Below the pieces are notes generated by a model that saw only the letters and a list, made by a program, of their open reading frames with translations, was not told the origin of the DNA and did not search any database. Below are positions 27,129 through 35,625 of a DNA stretch of 64,000 nucleotides, in pieces; positions within the stretch are counted from its first letter, which is position 1; each line of letters starts with the position of its first letter. The stretch spans positions 356,660 through 420,659 of the forward strand of contig NZ_QQBJ01000003.1 in NCBI RefSeq assembly GCF_003347205.1. Direction: 5' to 3'. This DNA comes from Mycolicibacterium moriokaense. Lineage in GTDB: Bacteria; Actinomycetota; Actinomycetes; Mycobacteriales; Mycobacteriaceae. The position numbers were made by a program, and so were the translations under genes.

Positions 27129-27289
27129 CCGACCTCTTCCTCTCACGCTGTGTGGCAACAGCCAACTGCCATGATGCCTTATCCCAGAGCGACGTCGTGA
27201 CACCAGTTTGGCCGACCGGCGAATCTCAGAGCAAACTCATAGACTGTCGGGTCGGCGCCGCGAAGCGCCACCCGCTGCGGCCGGGTAGC

Positions 27290-28015
27290 GTGCCGGTCGT
27301 GTGGGGCGCGGTGCTGGTGATGGCGTTGGCGGCGATGGCCGATCCGCTGCGGATCGGTCTCACCGTGCTGGTCATCTCGCGCCCTCGGCCGGTGCTCCAA
27401 CTGCTCGCATTCTGGCTCGGCGGGCTGGCGATGGGCCTGCTGGTCGGCCTGAGCGCGCTGTTCTTTCTGCGTGACTTCGCGCTCGCGGTGATGGAGGACA
27501 TGGAGTCCCGAACCGCCTCATCCGCGGGCGCGTTCGTCCAGATCGCCGTCGGCGCACTGGCATTGCTTCTCGCTGTGCTGATCGCGGTGCGGGTGCCGGT
27601 GCGCAGGCGTGCCCGGGTACCCGACCGCAGTCCTGCCGTCGCGACCGCAGAGCCGAACACGCTCTCGCGGCTGTCGACGCGCGCCGGCGATGTTCTCAAG
27701 GGTGAGTCGCTCTGGGTGGCGTTCGTGGTCGGCGCCTGGCTCGGAACGCCATTGCAGTACGTCGCCGCGCTCGCCGCGATTCTCGCCTCTGGCGCCTCGG
27801 CAGGCACGCAGATCGCCGCGGTGCTCGTCTACCAGGTCGTGACGCTGGCGTTCGCTGAGATCCCACTCGTCAGCCAGCTGATCGCACCGGCGAAGACCCA
27901 CGCGGTCATGCTGCGCATCCACGATTGGGTGCTGCCGCGGCGTCGGCAGCTCATCGCCGTGATCGTCGCCGTGGTCGGCGCCTTCCTCGTGGTCAACGGC
28001 ATCAACAGCCTGTGA
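27290..28015 (+). CDS. GAP-family membrane protein (LysE-like fold)
   Basis: About 241 residues if translation starts at the GTG at 27290 (VPVVWGAVLVMALAAMADP); GTG 27299 is an alternative, and longer in-frame versions overlap the divergent promoter region. Six hydrophobic helices are visible: VLVMALAAM, LLAFWLGGLAMGLLVGLSALF, IAVGALALLLAVLIAV, AFVVGAWLGTPLQYVAALAAIL, AAVLVYQVVTLAFAEIPL and AVIVAVVGAFLVVNGI. This matches the GAP (Sap/glycolipid-transport-associated) group in mycobacteria. The transported substrate is unknown. It ends six bases before the stop of the convergent DMT transporter. Confidence 0.75.
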   Translation: MPVVWGAVLVMALAAMADPLRIGLTVLVISRPRPVLQLLAFWLGGLAMGLLVGLSALFFLRDFALAVMEDMESRTASSAGAFVQIAVGALALLLAVLIAVRVPVRRRARVPDRSPAVATAEPNTLSRLSTRAGDVLKGESLWVAFVVGAWLGTPLQYVAALAAILASGASAGTQIAAVLVYQVVTLAFAEIPLVSQLIAPAKTHAVMLRIHDWVLPRRRQLIAVIVAVVGAFLVVNGINSL

Positions 28016-28021
28016 CGCCTG

Positions 28022-28867
28022 CTATCCGGCGGCGATCATCGCGACGGAGGCCAGCGCCAGCACCATGCCCACCGCCTGCCACCGGCTGACCCGCTCCCGC
28101 AGCACGACGATCGCGAGCAGCACCGTCGCCGCCGGATAGAGCGACATCAGCACCCCCGCCAGCGACAGCAGCGACGCGTGCAGCGCCAGCAGCATGGCGA
28201 TGTTCGCCCCCACGTCGAGCACGGCGGCCAGCAGCGCCAGCCGCAGCGGCGCTCCGCTCGGTATCCGCAGATTGCCCGACACCGCCGCGATGACGAGCAC
28301 CATCAGGCTGGCGGCCAGCCGCGCGAACACCAGCGGCCACAGCTTGGCGTCCGGCGGCGCCTGCGCGATCAGCACGAAGTTCAGCCCGAACGCCACCCCG
28401 GAGCCGATCGTCAGCCAGGCCACCTTGGCGGTGAACCGATGCGGGGTGACGTCCTCGTCGGTCGCCTCCCGGCTGACCAGGACGACGGCGACCAGCGCCA
28501 GCACGACGCCGACACCCGCGATGGCGGCCGGCCGCTCCCCCAACGCCAGCCCGACGCCGACCGGGATCCCGGCCACCAGAATCGCGGTCAGCGGCGAGAC
28601 GACGGAGATCGGCCCCGATCCCAACGCGGCATAGAACCACCAGATGCCGAACGCCTGCGTGACACCGCACAGCGCGCCCCAGAACACTGCGGCGTGCGAA
28701 ACGTGGCCGCCGACGATCAGCGCCAGCACCAACAGCATCGCCAGGGCCACCGGGTAGGACACCAGCACCACCCGCAGCGCCGCCACGCGTCGCGACGCGA
28801 TCCCGCCGACGAAATCACTGATCCCATAGCCAAGCGCCGACGCCAGCGCGAAGGCGATGCCGATCAG
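28022..28867 (-). CDS. EamA/DMT-superfamily transporter with apparently non-canonical start
   Basis: An integral membrane protein with about ten hydrophobic helices in the DMT pattern. The first ATG/GTG/TTG in frame is a GTG at 28786, but clearly family-like sequence ([19 protein letters not shown], half of helix 1) is encoded before it. The frame stays open into smpB with no standard start codon. The best candidate is a CTG at 28867 overlapping the smpB stop as CTGA, giving about 281 residues. The protein probably moves small metabolites. It is the last gene of the prfB-smpB operon. The start is uncertain; everything from 28786 onward is secure. Confidence 0.75.
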   Translation of the reverse strand: MIGIAFALASALGYGISDFVGGIASRRVAALRVVLVSYPVALAMLLVLALIVGGHVSHAAVFWGALCGVTQAFGIWWFYAALGSGPISVVSPLTAILVAGIPVGVGLALGERPAAIAGVGVVLALVAVVLVSREATDEDVTPHRFTAKVAWLTIGSGVAFGLNFVLIAQAPPDAKLWPLVFARLAASLMVLVIAAVSGNLRIPSGAPLRLALLAAVLDVGANIAMLLALHASLLSLAGVLMSLYPAATVLLAIVVLRERVSRWQAVGMVLALASVAMIAAG

Positions 28868-29358
28868 GTCATGCCCTTGGCGCGTCTGCCCAATTCGCGG
28901 GTGACTTCGCGCTGCGCGTCGCGCCGCGCCATGTCCTGGCGCTTGTCGTGCGCCTGCTTACCGCGGGCCAGCGCGAGTTCGACCTTCACCTTGCCGTCGG
29001 AGAAGTACAGCGACAGCGGCACCAGCGTCAGGTTGCCGTCACGGATCTTGCCCACCAACATGTCGATCTGCCTGCGATGCAACAACAACTTGCGATTGCG
29101 CCGCGGCGCGTGGTTGGTCCAGCTGCCGTGGTGATACTCCGGGATGTGCAGATTGCGCAGCCAGATCTCGCCGTCGTCGACGGTGGCGAACGCGTCGGCC
29201 AACGACGCCTGGCCGTCGCGCAGGCTCTTCACCTCGGTGCCCATCAGAGCGACGCCGGCCTCGAACGTCTCCAGGATCGAATAGTTGTGCCGCGCTTTCC
29301 GGTTGGTCGCGACCACCCGGTCGTTGCTTGACCTCGTCGGGTCCGCTTTCTTGGCCAC
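28864..29358 (-). CDS. smpB: SsrA-binding protein SmpB
   Basis: A 164-residue protein with the complete SmpB pattern: [52 protein letters not shown] and the basic C-terminal tail ([20 protein letters not shown]) that enters the mRNA channel. SmpB delivers alanyl-tmRNA to stalled ribosomes. The tmRNA gene itself is in this window at 21513-21879. smpB starts two bases after ftsX and is part of the prfB-mscS-ftsE-ftsX-smpB operon, as I remember for M. tuberculosis (Rv3100c). Confidence 0.97.
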   Translation of the reverse strand: MAKKADPTRSSNDRVVATNRKARHNYSILETFEAGVALMGTEVKSLRDGQASLADAFATVDDGEIWLRNLHIPEYHHGSWTNHAPRRNRKLLLHRRQIDMLVGKIRDGNLTLVPLSLYFSDGKVKVELALARGKQAHDKRQDMARRDAQREVTRELGRRAKGMT

Positions 29359-29360
29359 GG

Positions 29361-30254
29361 CTATCTTCGCACGTACAGGCGCAAGGTGGCGTAGGCGGTG
29401 ACACCGGCCATCACCACACCGACGAATATTAAAATCGGTGAGATGTAGAGGATGTCGGCATAGTCCACCCTGGCGATCAGGTTGGCCTCATAGAACTGGT
29501 TGAGCGCGTTCTCCAGGAACAACGCGCGCACGATGATCAGGCCGACGATCGAGATCAACACGCCGATGAGCGCCGCCAGACAGGCTTCCACCAGGAACGG
29601 CAGTTGGGTATACCAGCGGCTGGCGCCCACCAGGCGCATGATGCCCACTTCCGTTCGGCGGGTGTATGCCGCGACTTGAACCATGTTGGCTATCAACAGG
29701 ACCGCACCGATCGCCTGCACCAGGGCCACCGCGAACGCGGCATTCGACAACCCGTCCAGCACCGCGAAGAGGCGGTCGATCAACTCCTTCTGGTTCAGCA
29801 CGTTCAGCACGCCCGGTTGGCCGGTCATCGAGTCGTCGAAATCCTTGTGCTGCTCTGGGTTGTCGAGCTTGACGACGAACGACGCTGGGAACGCGTCTTT
29901 TCCGGCGACGTCCTTGTACTGCGGGAACTTCTTGATCGCGTCGTTGTAGGCGTCGTCGCGGTTGAGGAAGCGCACCGATTTGACGTCGTCGCGGTCCTCG
30001 ATCCGCTGGCGCAGCGCCTTGCACGGGTCGGCGTCACACGTCGGGTCGTTGGCCGACACGTCGTTGGTCAGGAACACCTGGCTCTCGACCCGATCCAGGT
30101 AGATCGCGCGGGAGTTGTCGGCCAGTCGGACCACCAGCAGACCGCCGCCGAACAGGCCGATCGAGATGGCTGTGGTCAGGATCATCGCGATCGTCATCGT
30201 GACGTTGCGACGAAGACCGGTCCAAACCTCGTTGAGCAGGAAGCCGAAGCGCAC
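29361..30254 (-). CDS. ftsX: Cell-division protein FtsX
   Basis: A 297-residue protein from a GTG overlapping the ftsE stop. The cytoplasmic N-terminus ([19 protein letters not shown]) leads to the first helix. A large extracellular domain of about 120 residues with a Cys pair ([14 protein letters not shown]) follows, then three helices ending with LRLYVRR. FtsX with the ATPase FtsE forms an ABC-type complex at the divisome that activates peptidoglycan hydrolases (in mycobacteria, RipC). Domain order and length match the mycobacterial protein. Confidence 0.96.
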   Translation of the reverse strand: MRFGFLLNEVWTGLRRNVTMTIAMILTTAISIGLFGGGLLVVRLADNSRAIYLDRVESQVFLTNDVSANDPTCDADPCKALRQRIEDRDDVKSVRFLNRDDAYNDAIKKFPQYKDVAGKDAFPASFVVKLDNPEQHKDFDDSMTGQPGVLNVLNQKELIDRLFAVLDGLSNAAFAVALVQAIGAVLLIANMVQVAAYTRRTEVGIMRLVGASRWYTQLPFLVEACLAALIGVLISIVGLIIVRALFLENALNQFYEANLIARVDYADILYISPILIFVGVVMAGVTAYATLRLYVRR

Positions 30255-30943
30255 TAGCGATCCATTCCGTAGATGCCGCGCTGCTCGTCACGCACGAGCC
30301 TGCCCAGGCTGAGTTCGACCACACGCTGACGCATCGCGTCGACGATGTGATGGTCGTGGGTGGCCATCAACACCGTGGTTCCCGTGCGGTTGATCCGCTC
30401 GAGCAGATCCATGATGTCCTTACTTGTTTCGGGGTCGAGGTTTCCCGTCGGCTCGTCGGCCAACAGCACCAGCGGACGGTTCACGAACGCGCGGGCGATC
30501 GCAACGCGCTGCTGCTCGCCGCCCGACAGTTCGCCCGGTAACCGATTCGCCTTGCCCGACAACCCGACCATCTCCAGCACGTCGGGCACGACGCGGTTGA
30601 TCACGTCGCGCCGCTTGCCGATCACTTCGAGCGCAAAGGCCACATTCTCGAAGACCGTCTTCTGCTGAAGCAGCCGGAAGTCCTGGAAGACGCAGCCGAG
30701 AACCTGGCGCAGGCTGGGGATATGGCGGCCGGGCAGCTTGTTGACGTGGAATTTGGAAACCCGGATGTCGCCCGCGCTTGGATTCTCCTCGGCAAGCAGC
30801 AGTCGCATGAAGGTCGACTTGCCCGAACCGGACGGACCGATGAGGAAAACGAACTCCCCCTTGTCGATCTTGACCGACACATTGTCGAGCGCCGGTCGCG
30901 CCGAGGACTTGTACTGCTTGGAGACGTGGTCGAGCGTGATCAT
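30254..30943 (-). CDS. ftsE: Cell-division ATP-binding protein FtsE
   Basis: A 229-residue ABC ATPase from the ATG at 30943 ([14 protein letters not shown]); a GTG one codon earlier is possible. Walker A is GPSGSGKST, the Q-loop is CVFQDFRLL, the signature LSGGEQQR, Walker [13 protein letters not shown] and the switch His ATHDHHIV. It energises FtsX at the septum. Its stop overlaps the first base of ftsX, indicating translational coupling. The upstream gene for the Thr/Pro-rich protein ends 36 bases away. Confidence 0.97.
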   Translation of the reverse strand: MITLDHVSKQYKSSARPALDNVSVKIDKGEFVFLIGPSGSGKSTFMRLLLAEENPSAGDIRVSKFHVNKLPGRHIPSLRQVLGCVFQDFRLLQQKTVFENVAFALEVIGKRRDVINRVVPDVLEMVGLSGKANRLPGELSGGEQQRVAIARAFVNRPLVLLADEPTGNLDPETSKDIMDLLERINRTGTTVLMATHDHHIVDAMRQRVVELSLGRLVRDEQRGIYGMDR

Positions 30944-30979
30944 CACGGGAGGCCAGTGTAGCGGCGAAAAGCAGGGTGC

Positions 30980-31438
30980 CTATCTCGGCGCCTCAGGGGT
31001 GGCCGGCGCGGTACCCGGTGCGGGCGGTGCCGTCGTCGGCGCCGTCGGCGTCTGCGTCAGCGTCGATGGCCCCAGCGGGCCGCCGGGGCCGTCCGGGTCG
31101 ATCACCGTCGTGGTCGGGCCGGGCAATGTCGGCGACGTCGGGCTCGTCGTGTCGGAGCCCTCCGGCGGAGGCGTCGTCTCGGTGGTGGTCGTCGGCGACG
31201 TGGTGGTGGTCGTCGTCGTGGACTCCGGCTCCTTGGGACGCCGCACCTGGGTGCGCGGGACCCACGTGTAGTTCGGGTCGGGCACGAAGCCGGGCGGTAC
31301 CACCGCGGGTGCGGGCGCCTCTTGCGCTTGCTGCGGCTGGAACGTCTGCTGCACCCAGAACAGCGCGATGAACACGATCACCAGGACCGCCGTGGAAACC
31401 CGGATACGGCCGAATTTCGCCTTGAACCAGGAGCTCAC
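30980..31438 (-). CDS. Membrane-anchored Pro/Thr-rich protein
   Basis: A 152-residue protein from a GTG overlapping the mscS stop (GTGA). A single N-terminal helix (VSTAVLVIVFIALFWVQ) anchors it, and the rest is an extracellular disordered tail of Pro, Thr and Ala (ESTTTTTTTSPTTTTETTPP). A short conserved-looking part, PPGFVPDPNYTWVPRTQVRR, precedes the tail. By position it corresponds to M. tuberculosis Rv3103c from memory. Its place between mscS and ftsE suggests an envelope or division role, but no function is established. The Thr run may be O-glycosylated. Confidence 0.8.
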   Translation of the reverse strand: MSSWFKAKFGRIRVSTAVLVIVFIALFWVQQTFQPQQAQEAPAPAVVPPGFVPDPNYTWVPRTQVRRPKEPESTTTTTTTSPTTTTETTPPPEGSDTTSPTSPTLPGPTTTVIDPDGPGGPLGPSTLTQTPTAPTTAPPAPGTAPATPEAPR

Positions 31439-32412
31439 TGTTTCTGCTCCGACGCATTGTCGGCCTCGTCCTGGATCGCGACGTCGCTGGCCGGATGGGG
31501 CAGCCCGGCCACGCTCGGCGTCGGTCCGTCGACAGGAGACGCGATCCCCGCGCGGCGCAGGGCCCGGACGATGAGCACGCGCAGCCGCCGGCCCACCTCG
31601 TACTGCTTACCGGGCAGCGTGCGCGCCACCATCCGTACGTTCACGGTGTCCAGTTCGATGCTCTCGACGCCCATGAGCTGAGGAGCGTCGAGCAGCAGAT
31701 CTTTGAGTTCGGGATCCTCGGTGGCCTTCTCGGTGACTCCGTGCAGCAGCTCGTTGACGACGTTGAGGTCGGCCGACGTCGGCACGGGAATGTCGACCAC
31801 CGCGCGGGCCCAGTCCTTCGACAGGTTCAGCGACCGGACGATGTTGCCGTTGGGAATCGTGTACACCTCTCCGTCGGCAGTGCGTAGCTTGGTCACCCGC
31901 AGCGTGACCTCTTCCACCGTGCCGAGCGAATCCTGGGCCGCACCACTGCCCAGCTGAACCAGATCGCCGAAGCCGTACTGCTTCTCGGTGATGATGAAGA
32001 AGCCGCTGAGCAGGTCCTGTACCACCTTCTGGGCGCCGAAGCCCAGCGCGGCGCCGAGCACCGCCGCGGGCGCGACCAGTGAACCGACCGGGATCGACAA
32101 GATGTCGGTGATCTCGACGACCACGACGACGAAAAGCAGCGCCACCGACACCCACGAGATGACGGACGCGACCGCTTGCCGGTGCTTGGCGCTCTCGGTG
32201 CGGACCAGCTGATCGCTTTCCTGGTATTCGGCGTCGATGCGGCGGACGATTCGGCGGGCGCCCCAGCTGATGAACCGGGCGGCGAGCAGGCCGCCGATCA
32301 GCAGCAGCGCTATCGGGACGCCGCGGCCGAGGATCCAGACGCCGAACTCCCCGCGCCAGAAGCCGTCCCAGCGGCCGGCCGCATCGAAGGCCAGAACAGT
32401 GCTATTCGTCAT
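31435..32412 (-). CDS. Small-conductance mechanosensitive channel family protein (MscS)
   Basis: A 325-residue protein with hydrophobic segments near residues 25-48, 85-105 and 115-140. The pore-lining helix is Gly/Ala-rich ([29 protein letters not shown]), the family hallmark. The beta domain follows ([44 protein letters not shown]), here noted by its IPNG motif. Such channels release osmolytes on hypo-osmotic shock. It overlaps prfB by 11 bases and the next gene by 4, so it belongs firmly to the operon. Confidence 0.92.
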   Translation of the reverse strand: MTNSTVLAFDAAGRWDGFWRGEFGVWILGRGVPIALLLIGGLLAARFISWGARRIVRRIDAEYQESDQLVRTESAKHRQAVASVISWVSVALLFVVVVVEITDILSIPVGSLVAPAAVLGAALGFGAQKVVQDLLSGFFIITEKQYGFGDLVQLGSGAAQDSLGTVEEVTLRVTKLRTADGEVYTIPNGNIVRSLNLSKDWARAVVDIPVPTSADLNVVNELLHGVTEKATEDPELKDLLLDAPQLMGVESIELDTVNVRMVARTLPGKQYEVGRRLRVLIVRALRRAGIASPVDGPTPSVAGLPHPASDVAIQDEADNASEQKQ

Positions 32413-33508
32413 CGTTCGTGTTGCGCCAACGGATTCCGGCCTCGAGGAAGCCGTCGATGTCTCCGTCCAGAACCGCTGCGGGATTGCCGACTTCGTATTC
32501 GGTGCGCAGGTCCTTGACCATCTGATAGGGGTGCAGAACGTAGGAGCGCATCTGATTGCCCCACGAGCTGCCGCCGTCGCTCTTCAACGCGTCCATCTCG
32601 GCGCGTTCCTCTAAACGCTTGCGCTCCAACAGCTTCGCCTGAAGCACGCGCATCGCTGAGATCTTGTTCTGCAGCTGCGATTTCTCGTTCTGGCACGTCA
32701 CCACGATCCCGGTCGGGATGTGAGTCAGCCGCACCGCCGAGTCGGTGGTGTTCACCGACTGCCCGCCGGGCCCGCTGGAGCGGTACACGTCGACGCGCAC
32801 GTCGCTCTCGGGGATGTCGATGTGGTCGGTGGTCTCGGTGACCGGCAGCACCTCGACTTCGGCGAAGGACGTCTGGCGGCGGCCTTGGTTGTCGAACGGG
32901 CTGATGCGCACCAACCGATGCGTGCCCTGCTCGACGGACAGCGTGCCGTACGCGAACGGCGCGTGCACGGCGAACGTCGCGCTCTTGATGCCCGCCTCCT
33001 CGGCGTAGGACGTGTCGTAGACCTCGACGGGGTACTTGTGCTTCTCCGCCCAGCGGATGTACATCCGCATCAGCATCTCGGCCCAGTCCGCGGCGTCCAC
33101 GCCGCCCGCGCCGGAGCGGATGTTCACCAGCGCCTCGCGCTCGTCGTACTCACCGGAGAGCAGGGTGCGCACTTCCATCGCCTCGATGTCCTCGCGCAGC
33201 TGCTTGAGCTCGGCGTCGGCCTCGGCGAGTTCGTCGGTGGAGCCCTCCTCGGCGGCCAGCTCGTAGAGCACGGGGAGGTCGTCGACTCGCTGCCTGAGCT
33301 CCTCCACGCGCCGCAGCTCGCCCTGGGTGTGCGAGAGCTCGCTGGTCACCTTCTGGGCGCGCGTCTGGTCGTCCCACAGGTTGGGGTCGGACGCCTCGTG
33401 CTCGAGCTTCTCGATGCGACTGCGGAGCCCATCGACATCGAGAACCCGCTCCACCGTCGTCAGGGTGGAGTCGAGGGCGGCGATATCGGATTGACGGTCG
33501 GGATCCAC
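32402..33508 (-). CDS. prfB: Peptide chain release factor 2
   Basis: A 368-residue protein from a GTG at 33508. It has the peptidyl-tRNA hydrolysis motif [10 protein letters not shown] and the stop-codon-reading segment [11 protein letters not shown] with SPF, which recognises UGA and UAA. The N-terminal helical domain ([21 protein letters not shown]) is complete. Unlike many bacteria there is no in-frame UGA with a programmed frameshift near codon 26. It is the first gene of a seven-gene minus-strand operon and is divergent from fprA. Confidence 0.97.
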   Translation of the reverse strand: MDPDRQSDIAALDSTLTTVERVLDVDGLRSRIEKLEHEASDPNLWDDQTRAQKVTSELSHTQGELRRVEELRQRVDDLPVLYELAAEEGSTDELAEADAELKQLREDIEAMEVRTLLSGEYDEREALVNIRSGAGGVDAADWAEMLMRMYIRWAEKHKYPVEVYDTSYAEEAGIKSATFAVHAPFAYGTLSVEQGTHRLVRISPFDNQGRRQTSFAEVEVLPVTETTDHIDIPESDVRVDVYRSSGPGGQSVNTTDSAVRLTHIPTGIVVTCQNEKSQLQNKISAMRVLQAKLLERKRLEERAEMDALKSDGGSSWGNQMRSYVLHPYQMVKDLRTEYEVGNPAAVLDGDIDGFLEAGIRWRNTNDDE

Positions 33509-33656
33509 GGGAGTTCAGGGTACCGGCCAGGCGGTTCTACCTGACCAGCGGCAGCGCGGCTGCGGCGCGTTCTAGCATCATTTGGGGGAAACCAGCCTCG
33601 ACGACCATGCGACAGCCCCTTGCGGGTCGCCGAGCAGCGACAGAGAAGGCTCACGC

Positions 33657-35024
33657 ATGCGCCCGTACCACGTAGCGATCGTCGGCTCCGGCCCGTCTGG
33701 ATACTTCGCCGCGGCGTCACTGCTGAAGTTCGCGGACAACGACGACGCCGCCGACGTGCGGGTCGACATGTTGGAGATGCTGCCCACCCCGTGGGGCCTG
33801 GTGCGCTCCGGCGTGGCGCCCGATCACCCGAAGATCAAGTCGATCAGCGCCCAGTTCGAGAAGACGGCGCTGGACCCGCGGTTCCGGTTCTTCGGAAACA
33901 TCGTCGTGGGCGAGCACGTGCAGCCGGCCGAGCTGGCCGAGCGCTACGACGCGGTGATCTACGCCGTAGGCGCGCAATCCGACCGGGCGCTCAACATTCC
34001 CGGCGAGGATCTGCCGGGCAGCGTCGCCGCCGTCGATTTCGTCGGCTGGTACAACGCGCATCCGCACTTCGAGGAGATGGCACCCGACCTGTCCAGCGGC
34101 CGTGCGGTCGTGGTGGGCAACGGCAACGTCGCACTGGACGTGGCCCGCATCCTGGTCACCGACCCCGATGTGCTGGCCACCACCGACATCGCCGACCACG
34201 CGCTGAAGATCCTGCACGACCGCGGCGTCGAGGAGGTGCTGATCATCGGCAGGCGCGGGCCGCTGCAGGCGCCGTTCACCACGCTGGAGCTGCGCGAGCT
34301 CGGCCATCTCGAGGGCCTGGGCGACGTCGACGTCATCGTGGACCCGGCCGACTTCGAAGACATCACAGAAGAGGACCTGGAGGCCGCGAGCAAAACGGTT
34401 CGCAACAACGTCAAGGTGCTGCGCGGATACGCCGAGAGCGCACCGAAAGGCGCCAAGCGGCGGATCGTGTTCCGGTTCCGCACGTCGCCGATCGAGATCA
34501 AGGGCGACGGCAAGGTCGAGTCGATCGTGTTGGGCCGCAACGAACTTGTCGCCGACGAGACGGGCCGGGTGTCGGCCAAGGACACCGGCGAACGCGACGA
34601 GCTCCCCGCGCAGCTGGTGGTGCGGGCCGTCGGCTACCGCGGGGTGGCGACCCCCGGGCTGCCGTTCGACGCGAAGAGCGCCACGATCCCGCATGCCGGC
34701 GGCCGGGTCGAGGGCAGCCGCAACGAATACGTCGTCGGCTGGATCAAGCGCGGGCCGACCGGCGTGATCGGCAGCAACAAGAGCGACTCACAGGAGACCG
34801 TCGACACCCTGGTCGCCGACTTGGCCGGCGCCGAGCTGGCCTCCTTGCCCGACGACCATTCCGAGGCGATCGCCGAATGGCTGGTGCAGCGGCAGCCCAA
34901 GCTCGTCACCGACGATCACTGGAAGCTCATCGACGACCACGAGCGTTCGTCCGGCGGGACTGGCGGCAGGCCGCGGGTGAAGTTGACGAGTGTGGCGGAG
35001 CTGTTGCGGATCGCGCACGGCTGA
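33657..35024 (+). CDS. fprA: NADPH-ferredoxin reductase FprA
   Basis: A 455-residue adrenodoxin-reductase-like flavoprotein from the ATG at 33657 with AGAGAAGG upstream; earlier in-frame codons look untranslated. FAD binding: VAIVGSGPSGYFAAASLL. NADP binding: VVVGNGNVALDVARIL. The segment GLVRSGVAPDHPKIK and the C-terminal GWIKRGPTGVIGSNKSD are family hallmarks. It passes electrons from NADPH to ferredoxins, which serve P450s among others. The stop codon lies inside the first unit of a tandem repeat (35016-35153). Confidence 0.96.
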   Translation: MRPYHVAIVGSGPSGYFAAASLLKFADNDDAADVRVDMLEMLPTPWGLVRSGVAPDHPKIKSISAQFEKTALDPRFRFFGNIVVGEHVQPAELAERYDAVIYAVGAQSDRALNIPGEDLPGSVAAVDFVGWYNAHPHFEEMAPDLSSGRAVVVGNGNVALDVARILVTDPDVLATTDIADHALKILHDRGVEEVLIIGRRGPLQAPFTTLELRELGHLEGLGDVDVIVDPADFEDITEEDLEAASKTVRNNVKVLRGYAESAPKGAKRRIVFRFRTSPIEIKGDGKVESIVLGRNELVADETGRVSAKDTGERDELPAQLVVRAVGYRGVATPGLPFDAKSATIPHAGGRVEGSRNEYVVGWIKRGPTGVIGSNKSDSQETVDTLVADLAGAELASLPDDHSEAIAEWLVQRQPKLVTDDHWKLIDDHERSSGGTGGRPRVKLTSVAELLRIAHG

Positions 35025-35153
35025 CGACGAAGCCGGCGCAGGTACGAGCCGGTGAGGAGTCAGCCCATCCAACACGGCTGACGACGAAGCCGGCGAGGAA
35101 CGAGTCGGTGAGGAGTCAGCCCATCCAACACGGCTGACGACGAAGCCGGCGCC
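35016..35153. repeat. MIRU-like tandem repeat, 57/56-bp units (2.4 copies)
   Basis: Units start at 35016, 35073 and 35129, each opening with CACGGCTGACGACGAAGCCG; the third is truncated at about 25 bases. The first two units differ by a few bases (GCAGGTACGAGCC versus GAGGAACGAGTC). The repeat includes the fprA stop codon and ends exactly at the PPOX stop codon, so it fills the convergent gap completely. This arrangement is like mycobacterial interspersed repetitive units. Confidence 0.85.
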
Positions 35154-35555
35154 TCACTGCCTGGGCGGCAGGATCGAGTCGGCTTCGATCGTGACGAGGA
35201 CGCGTGTTTCCGGCTGACCGCTGAAGTTCGGGTACGGGATGCCGAGGTACTTGTGTGAGATCTCCTCGATGCTCTCGGCCCCGCCCTCGGTGGTCGTGCT
35301 GATGACGCGGCCGCGAACCGCGTAGTACCTGTTCGTGTCCTGCGAGTCGACGACGTTGACCGCCACTCTGGGATCGCGCGCGATGTTCCTCATTTTCTGC
35401 ATCCCATCGACGAGGTTGAGCACGATGTGCTCGCCGTCGGTGGTGACCCAGGTCTGCGTCAGCTGCGGGGACCCGTCGGGCATGAGGGTGGCCACGAAGC
35501 ACGGGCTGGGCTTGCGAAGCAGGTCGAGCAGACCCTGGGGCAGTGGTTTCGGCAT
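35154..35555 (-). CDS. PPOX-class F420-dependent oxidoreductase-like protein
   Basis: A 133-residue split-barrel protein (MPKPLPQGLLDLLRKPSPCF). The sequence FVATLMPDGSPQLTQTWVTTDG and the downstream RNIARDPRVAVNVVD are typical of the pyridoxamine-oxidase-like F420/FMN proteins abundant in mycobacteria. They reduce or oxidise small molecules such as biliverdin or quinones; the substrate here is unknown. The protein is short and complete for the family. Its start faces the SOS-controlled HNH gene, 63 bases apart, and its stop abuts the MIRU-like repeat. Confidence 0.85.
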   Translation of the reverse strand: MPKPLPQGLLDLLRKPSPCFVATLMPDGSPQLTQTWVTTDGEHIVLNLVDGMQKMRNIARDPRVAVNVVDSQDTNRYYAVRGRVISTTTEGGAESIEEISHKYLGIPYPNFSGQPETRVLVTIEADSILPPRQ

Positions 35556-35609
35556 GCGGTTCCTCCGTGTTCTTCGAGGTCCAGAGTATGTCGGATACCG
35601 GGTGTAGTG

Positions 35610-35625
35610 TCGAACACATGTTCGA
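35610..35625. promoter_or_regulatory. LexA SOS box over the HNH gene start codon
   Basis: TCGAACACATGTTCGA matches the mycobacterial SOS box TCGAAC-N4-GTTCGA perfectly. It contains the ATG (35618-35620) of the 13E12-family gene, so LexA binding would block transcription or initiation there directly. Confidence 0.9.

Noticed and set aside
33400-33508. Programmed frameshift in prfB
   Set aside because: The frame is open from the GTG with no in-frame UGA in the early codons.
33620-35137. 505-codon plus-strand frame over fprA
   Set aside because: Arg-rich shadow of fprA in another frame; it only continues through the repeat because that contains no stop in that frame.
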